DNA from: Gammaproteobacteria bacterium
GTDB lineage: Bacteria; Pseudomonadota; Gammaproteobacteria; Pseudomonadales; IMCC2047
Direction: 5' to 3'
Assembly: GCA_021773395.1 (NCBI GenBank)
Contig: JAJFKB010000002.1
Coordinates: forward strand, 660,582-724,581
DNA length: 64,000 nucleotides
Position numbers and translations under genes: made by a program. How positions within the stretch are numbered: the first letter of the stretch is position 1; each line of letters opens with the position of its first letter. Positions 59,740 to 64,000 of this stretch are shown piece by piece. The notes beneath the pieces were generated by a model. That model was given only the letters and a program-made list of their open reading frames with translations, did not search any database and was not told the DNA's origin.

Positions 59740-59775
59740 CGCGCGCATTTTACTCTATAGCAGTTGAGCGCAATC

Positions 59776-61860
59776 ATGACAGATCTAACTAAGTACAGAA
59801 ATATTGGAATCTTCGCCCACGTTGATGCGGGCAAAACAACAACCACGGAAAGGATCCTAAAGCTAACCGGGAAAATCCACAAAACAGGTGAGGTTCACGA
59901 TGGCGCCGCCACCACCGATTTCATGGAACAGGAACAGGAGCGAGGCATTACCATTCAATCCGCTGCGACGACCTGTTTCTGGAAAGAGCACCGCTTGAAT
60001 ATAATCGACACCCCAGGGCACGTTGATTTCACCGTAGAAGTGTATCGATCACTAAAAGTGTTAGACGGTGGCGTTGGTGTATTCTGCGGATCCGGTGGCG
60101 TGGAACCACAATCTGAAACTAACTGGCGTTACGCGAACGAGTCAGAAGTTGCTCGTATCATCTTCGTCAACAAACTAGATCGTCTTGGTGCCGACTTCCT
60201 GCGTGTGGTTGGCCAGGTTAAAAAGGTATTGGGTGCAAGACCGTTGGTGATGACACTACCCATTGGCCGCGAAGAGGACTTCGTCGGTGTTGTAGACGTC
60301 CTGACCAAAAAGGCCTATGTCTGGGATGATTCCGGGCAACCGGAGAATTTCGATATCGTTGATGTTCCTGCGGACATGGTTGAGCTGGTAGATGAATACC
60401 ACGAACAACTAATAGAAACAGCCGTTGAGCAAGACGACGACCTGATGATGGCCTACATGGAAGGCGAAGAGGTTTCAATTGAAGACCTCAAGCGCTGTAT
60501 CCGCAGGGGTACCATTAAGCTGGATTTCTTCCCTACTTTCTGTGGCTCCGCTTTTAAAAATAAAGGTGTGCAGTTAGTGCTTGACGCAGTCGTAGACTAC
60601 CTGCCGAGTCCAACGGAAGTCGAGCCACAACCTTTAACTGACGAAAAAGGCGAGGATACAGGCGAAGTCGCAACCGTATCAATAGAAGAACCACTGCGCG
60701 CGCTTGCGTTCAAAATTATGGAAGATCGATTCGGAGCATTAACCTTTATTCGTATTTACTCCGGCGTTATGGACAAAGGTATGACGATCCTTAACTCTTT
60801 CACGGGCAAGACGGAGCGTATCGGGCGCATGGTTGAGATGCATGCTGATGATCGCATTGAACTGGATCACGCGCAAGCTGGTGACATTATCGCTGTAGTG
60901 GGCATGAAGAATGTACAGACAGGCCATACCCTGTGCGATCCTAAATCACCCTGCACACTCGAGCCTATGGTATTCCCCGATCCGGTTATCTCCATTGCCG
61001 TATCGCCAAAGGACAAAGGTGGTTCCGAAAAAATGGGGATCGCCCTGGGCAAAATGATTGCCGAAGACCCCTCTTTCTGTGTTGAAACCGACGAGGATAG
61101 TGGCGAAACCATCCTCAAGGGCATGGGAGAGTTACACCTGGATATCAAAATCGATATTCTAAAGCGCACCTATGCTGTTGAACTGGAAGTTGGCCAACCT
61201 CAGGTGGCCTATCGTGAGACTATCACCCAGGAAATAGAAGATTCCTACACTCATAAGAAACAGTCTGGTGGTTCAGGTCAGTTCGGCAAGATCGATTACC
61301 GAATCAAACCGGGCGAAGTTGGTTCCGGATTTAAGTTTAGCTCCACAGTGGTAGGTGGCAACGTTCCCAAGGAATTTTTCCCAGCTATCGAGAAGGGCTT
61401 TGCCGGCATGATGGCAGAAGGTCCGCTGGCCAAATACCCCATGCTGGATGTTGAAATTGAACTGTATGACGGCGGCTTCCACGCAGTTGACTCCTCTGCT
61501 ATCGCGTTCGAGCTAGCAGCCAAGGGTGCCTATCGTCAATCCATGTCTAAGGCTGGCCCGCAACTGATTGAGCCTATCATGAAGGTTGACGTGTTTACAC
61601 CTGACGATCATGTCGGCGACGTTATTGGTGACCTCAACCGTCGTCGCGGCATGATCAAGGATCAGGAAGCAGGCGCTACTGGCGTGCGCGTTAAAGCCGA
61701 CGTACCGCTGTCTGAAATGTTTGGTTATATTGGCCACCTGCGCACTATGACTTCCGGTCGAGGCCAGTTCTCCATGGAATTTTCTCACTATTTGCCATGT
61801 CCTGCGCAGATATCTGAGAAGGTGATCGCAGAGGCCAAAGAGAGACGAGAAAAAGCGTAG
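59776..61860 (+). CDS. fusA2: Elongation factor G 2 (EF-G paralogue)
   Basis: Translational GTPase of 694 residues from the ATG at 59776; an in-frame TTG at 59764 is less likely. GTPase motifs: [20 protein letters not shown] and NKLD (main EF-G has NKMD). [29 protein letters not shown] and the [17 protein letters not shown] block are typical of the EF-G2 group of Vibrio and Saccharophagus rather than the str-operon EF-G. It is divergent from rpsJ and inverted relative to tuf. The canonical fusA probably lies upstream of tuf outside the window. Confidence 0.9.
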   Translation: MTDLTKYRNIGIFAHVDAGKTTTTERILKLTGKIHKTGEVHDGAATTDFMEQEQERGITIQSAATTCFWKEHRLNIIDTPGHVDFTVEVYRSLKVLDGGVGVFCGSGGVEPQSETNWRYANESEVARIIFVNKLDRLGADFLRVVGQVKKVLGARPLVMTLPIGREEDFVGVVDVLTKKAYVWDDSGQPENFDIVDVPADMVELVDEYHEQLIETAVEQDDDLMMAYMEGEEVSIEDLKRCIRRGTIKLDFFPTFCGSAFKNKGVQLVLDAVVDYLPSPTEVEPQPLTDEKGEDTGEVATVSIEEPLRALAFKIMEDRFGALTFIRIYSGVMDKGMTILNSFTGKTERIGRMVEMHADDRIELDHAQAGDIIAVVGMKNVQTGHTLCDPKSPCTLEPMVFPDPVISIAVSPKDKGGSEKMGIALGKMIAEDPSFCVETDEDSGETILKGMGELHLDIKIDILKRTYAVELEVGQPQVAYRETITQEIEDSYTHKKQSGGSGQFGKIDYRIKPGEVGSGFKFSSTVVGGNVPKEFFPAIEKGFAGMMAEGPLAKYPMLDVEIELYDGGFHAVDSSAIAFELAAKGAYRQSMSKAGPQLIEPIMKVDVFTPDDHVGDVIGDLNRRRGMIKDQEAGATGVRVKADVPLSEMFGYIGHLRTMTSGRGQFSMEFSHYLPCPAQISEKVIAEAKERREKA

Positions 61861-61886
61861 CTCTAAACTCAACCCGCAAGCGTTAA

Positions 61887-61926
61887 AAAACCCCGCGGCC
61901 AATACTGGCTAGCGGGGTTTTATTTT
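61887..61926 (+). terminator. Terminator after EF-G2 gene
   Basis: CCCCGC (61891-61896) pairs with GCGGGG (61912-61917), with an inner GCCA/TGGC stem, preceded by As and followed by TTTTATTTTG. Confidence 0.88.
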
Positions 61927-61938
61927 GTCTGGTGACCA

Positions 61939-62132
61939 GGAAACTTCTAAATAACTCCTTGATCCCTCTGGCGTACAGAGCGTTTGTAGATCAAGACGGC
62001 TTTTTGCAGTAATGTTTAGACCTTGCAAACAAAGCTACGAATGCTCTATAAGCCCCGTAGGGCGAGCTCTGAAAGCTTCATCTGCGGCGGTAGAAACCTT
62101 GCTAAGGCAATAAAGAGTTATTCAGAGGTTCC
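61939..62132. mobile_element. IS5-type MITE, short inverted copy (B)
   Basis: Read on the minus strand this 194-base element aligns almost completely with copy A (42340-42601): both share AGCTTTCAGA, CTCGCCCTACGGGGCTTA and an ACGCTCTGT block. The inner ends are AATAACTC at both sides; the right end is GGAACCTCTGAATAACTC and the left has decayed to GGAAACTTCTAAATAACTC. With ends shifted by one base, the flanks are CCAG/CTAG. No coding capacity. Confidence 0.83.
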
Positions 62133-62451
62133 TAGCATCAAGGCTAATCTTTTTCCCAAATTGATAGTTGGAATTTCGCCTCCTGGCGAATGCATTTGAC
62201 TCGTTGCACTCTGCATTCAGTCCTTTTTTGTAACTGATATTTTTGTATCGCCTACTGGCTTGTTCATTTTACTTGCTACGCGCGGCCTTCGGTCCGACCT
62301 AAAGGTCGCTCAACGCATAAAACGCTTTTGTCTTTATTTGCTTAAAGAAAACGAACCAAAAGAAATGGCGCCCCGGTTCGCGGCCAGCCTATGGCCGTGC
62401 GCCAAATCAGGGTAGCTTCAAACTGACCACACTTAATCGTGGAAACAAAAG
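62133..62451. repeat. Repeat-like non-coding stretch
   Basis: About 320 bases with several palindromes (CGACC-TAAA-GGTCG near 62298; CGGCCA-GCCTA-TGGCCG near 62381) and the run CGCTCAACGCATAAAACGC then GCTTAAAGAAAACGAACC. Such text resembles intergenic repeats common in gammaproteobacteria, judged from memory. No ORF or known RNA is seen. Confidence 0.35.
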
Positions 62452-62479
62452 AAATAAACCGGCTAACGCCGGTCTATTT
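62452..62479. terminator. Terminator after cspA
   Basis: GCCGGT/ACCGGC (62458-62473, TAAC loop) is extended by TATTTC/GAAATA outside one mismatch, giving about 12 paired bases; on the minus strand it is followed by TTTTGTTTCC. It lies 50 bases past the cspA stop. Confidence 0.75.
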
Positions 62480-62529
62480 CTTTTTGCCTATTCACGAGGG
62501 GCGGTCATATAGATGCTATGTATTGCAGA

Positions 62530-62736
62530 CTAAATTGGAACCACTTTATTCGCACATGGGCCTTTTTGACCTTGGCCAACTTCGAACTCAACAGCCTGAC
62601 CATCACTCAACGTTGCGTATCCTCCGCCCGCTTGAATTTCAGAATGATGTACAAAAAGATCTTTGCTTCCATCCTCTGGAGTAATAAAACCGAACCCTTT
62701 ATCTGCGTTGAACCACTTAACTGTACCTTTGCTCAT
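62530..62736 (-). CDS. Cold-shock domain protein (CspA family)
   Basis: A single cold-shock domain of 68 residues from the ATG at 62736 ([20 protein letters not shown]). RNP1 is KGFGFI and RNP2 DLFVHH; the C-terminus ends [10 protein letters not shown]. It is an RNA chaperone or antiterminator. It is downstream of a small Lys-rich gene, with its own extended -10 promoter inside the end of that gene and a hairpin in its leader. Confidence 0.95.
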   Translation of the reverse strand: MSKGTVKWFNADKGFGFITPEDGSKDLFVHHSEIQAGGGYATLSDGQAVEFEVGQGQKGPCANKVVPI

Positions 62737-62759
62737 GTTATCTTCTCTGTTGTTATGGT

Positions 62760-62795
62760 GAAAATCTATGAATACCACGATTCCAATTCACCGTT
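62760..62795 (-). promoter_or_regulatory. Hairpin in the cspA leader
   Basis: On the minus strand CACGATT-TCCAA and TTGGA-ATCGTG pair over 11 positions with one bulged base and an 8-base loop (ACGGTGAA). It lies 25-60 bases before the cspA ATG. Cold-shock leaders in other bacteria are temperature-sensitive structures; this is only a candidate. Confidence 0.5.
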
Positions 62796-62814
62796 TGGAA
62801 ATCGTGACGATGCT

Positions 62815-62823
62815 ATTATAACA
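62815..62823 (-). promoter_or_regulatory. Extended -10 promoter for cspA
   Basis: Minus strand TGTTATAAT (62823-62815): a TGn extension and perfect TATAAT. It overlaps the stop region of the 52-residue gene. The leader is about 70 bases long. Confidence 0.6.
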
Positions 62824-62982
62824 CTAGCCATCACTATCAATAACAGTATCTTTATTATCAGCTAATGGAACTTGATCTTCTTCAACACCTTTAGTCATTT
62901 TATTTAGCCTTTTTTCTTCTTTTTTCTTCTTTTTTGCAATTTCTTTCTGTCTTTTTTCAAATGAGTAATTAGGTTTTGCCAT
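62824..62982 (-). CDS. Small Lys/Glu-rich conserved protein, 52 residues
   Basis: Reads MAKPNYSFEKRQKEIAKKKK from an ATG at 62982 and ends IDSDG at a TAG (62824). The N-terminal 25 residues are almost all charged and predicted helical. The MAKP-Y-x-EKRQ-E start is one I recall from small uncharacterised proteins near cold-shock genes, but that memory is unchecked. A GGGG precedes the ATG. It lies directly upstream of cspA on the same strand. Confidence 0.7.
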   Translation of the reverse strand: MAKPNYSFEKRQKEIAKKKKKEEKRLNKMTKGVEEDQVPLADNKDTVIDSDG

Positions 62983-63033
62983 TAGGATCCCCATACGTTA
63001 GTTTGAATATAAATGATGTTTGTCTTAACGCTT

Positions 63034-63290
63034 TCAGCAGCGCTGAGCGATAGCGAGTCCAGCCCAGCGCTTCTTCGCCGGGCGATGCTGGCGAAACTTG
63101 TTATCTGTTTTCATTTGACTTTGGCCACCTGTTGCAACCAATCCCTGGATGTTTGATTGATATTCACGAATAAACTCAACCTCTTTGGCTGACAATTCGG
63201 ATTCTTCGCAGTCAGATGACTTCCTATACTATCTTTACCGATATAAATCTTACCTGTTGGATGATAAGTAATTTTATAGATTTGCTTCAC
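63034..63290 (-). pseudogene. Decayed GIY-YIG nuclease gene
   Basis: From a GTG at 63290 the minus strand reads KQIYKITYHPTGKIYIGKDSIG, the start of a small GIY-YIG protein with the YIG block intact. A few codons later the family resemblance jumps to another frame (SELSAKEVEFIREYQSN, ending at a stop at 63034), and about 30 expected codons between are missing. The first frame stops at 63111. A frameshift plus an internal deletion best explains it. Confidence 0.65.
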
Positions 63291-63780
63291 CTGAGCCTGA
63301 GTTCCATTTTACACATAAAAAACAATCAAAGAGACTCTGGCACTATATCACTTTGGCACGCTATTAGGGACTCGCAAGAAAGAAGTGCTTTATCTTTATT
63401 CGTAAAAACAATGTGTTGCGAAACGAGGGAGCTGTTCTTTGCAGACACATAGCGCCGCGCCTTAACATTTTCAGGCTCCCATCATAAACTAATTACCTTA
63501 AAAATCAAATAATTACACGTTCTATACAGCTGACATAGTGCCAATAGCCGCTAATTCTGGGTATGGCCACATAACCGTCGGGACCAATCTATCGCGAACT
63601 CCCCTATTCATTAGCTCGCCAGGAGTTGAAACCGAAAACCTCCGCATTTGAAGGAGTCGAATAGTCCTAATTGTTTTTTTTATGCTCCCTCCCGCTCAAG
63701 TGGGAATGGAGCCCGCGCTCCAGTCACGGAATGACGGGCTTAAGTAAGTACCATTCAAACCGTCATTACATTTCTACCAT

Positions 63781-63807
63781 AAAAAAAGGCGCTGCAAAAT
63801 CAGCGCC
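63781..63807 (-). terminator. Terminator after tuf
   Basis: GGCGCTG (63788-63794) pairs with CAGCGCC (63801-63807); on the minus strand seven Ts follow, and Ts also follow on the plus strand. It ends the tuf transcript before the interrupting segment. Confidence 0.92.
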
Positions 63808-63855
63808 TTTTTATTTCTTGGCAAAGTGGCCTAAACCACAATCAATTGCTTGATG

Positions 63856-64000
63856 CTATTCGATAATCTTACTTACAACGCCAGCACCTACCGTACGACC
63901 GCCTTCACGAATCGCAAAGCGCAAGCCTTCTTCCATCGCAATCGGGTTGATCAGTGATACTGTCATCTGAATATTATCTCCAGGCATCACCATCTCAACA
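63856..64000 (-). CDS. tuf: Elongation factor Tu, C-terminal end only
   Basis: The last 47 residues of EF-Tu are read from the window edge: [20 protein letters not shown], then [23 protein letters not shown] and a TAG at 63856. The N-terminus and the expected rpsL-rpsG-fusA genes lie beyond base 64000. Confidence 0.97.
   Translation of the reverse strand, partial: VEMVMPGDNIQMTVSLINPIAMEEGLRFAIREGGRTVGAGVVSKIIE

Larger units (their letters stand above)
59450..59775. other. Divergent promoter region between rpsJ and EF-G2
   Basis: This 326-base gap holds the S10 promoter (59518-59546, minus) and a candidate EF-G2 promoter (59734-59739, plus). The minus-strand leader of rpsJ is about 60 bases and contains CCCT-TTTC-AGGG. 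A minus-strand ORF at 59431-59664 has no recognisable product and spans the promoter, so it is not called. Confidence 0.6.
62983..63855. other. 873-base stretch with no intact gene
   Basis: Contains the decayed GIY-YIG gene (63034-63290), then about 490 bases (63291-63780) with no ORF or RNA I can support apart from a REP-like GGAGC-CCGC-GCTCC hairpin near 63709, and the tuf terminator at 63781-63807. Confidence 0.6.

Noticed and set aside
62439-62865. Plus-strand ORFs across cspA
   Set aside because: They are antisense to a clear cold-shock protein and carry no recognisable product.

Overview
The window is chromosomal DNA of a gammaproteobacterium, most likely a marine member of the Cellvibrionales or a close relative. 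This is inferred from the gene set: dusB-fis, fabA/fabB, coq7, pdxH, DsbD, a PPi-type phosphofructokinase and an EF-G2 paralogue of the kind found in Vibrio, Shewanella and Saccharophagus. No tRNA, rRNA, CRISPR array or intact transposase gene was seen.

Layout. 1-3385: the end of mpl (minus), then PPi-dependent phosphofructokinase and inorganic pyrophosphatase side by side. 3416-16932: about 13.5 kb of twelve closely spaced minus-strand genes that look like an uncharacterised envelope machine. It contains a MotA/TolQ/ExbB-type channel, two von Willebrand A proteins that each carry an ExbD-like N-terminal membrane anchor with an Asp, a degenerate actin/Hsp70-fold protein fused to an FHA-like domain, a four-PEGA protein ending in a non-catalytic formylglycine-enzyme-like domain, a TPR membrane protein, four lipoproteins, a small exported protein and an exported TPR protein with a TonB C-terminal domain. 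This is the best candidate in the window for an undescribed system. 17210-41692: mostly household genes (DUF2333, copper chaperone, dsbD, aroQ, accB-accC, prmA, dusB-fis, purH-purD, hinT, coq7, pdxH, fabA, fabB, plsC-like, rmlD) with a few unknowns, two PilZ-type proteins, a Tat-exported DUF711 protein and a probable small RNA at 36600-36710.

41708-64000: ssb and uvrA are divergent, with a 262-bp IS5-type MITE between them. Next comes the complete minus-strand S10-spc-alpha ribosomal protein cluster, rpsJ (59449) to rplQ (45701), including secY, rpmJ and rpoA. The usual tuf-to-rpsJ junction is split by about 4.4 kb. That interval holds a plus-strand EF-G2 gene, a second inverted MITE copy, a repeat-like non-coding stretch, a cspA operon with a 52-residue Lys-rich protein, and a decayed GIY-YIG nuclease gene. 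The C-terminal end of tuf closes the window. The S10 operon has its own strong promoter, and tuf ends in its own terminator.

All calls come from reading motifs, gene order and sequence signals by eye. No database search was run, so family names for unusual proteins are inferences.
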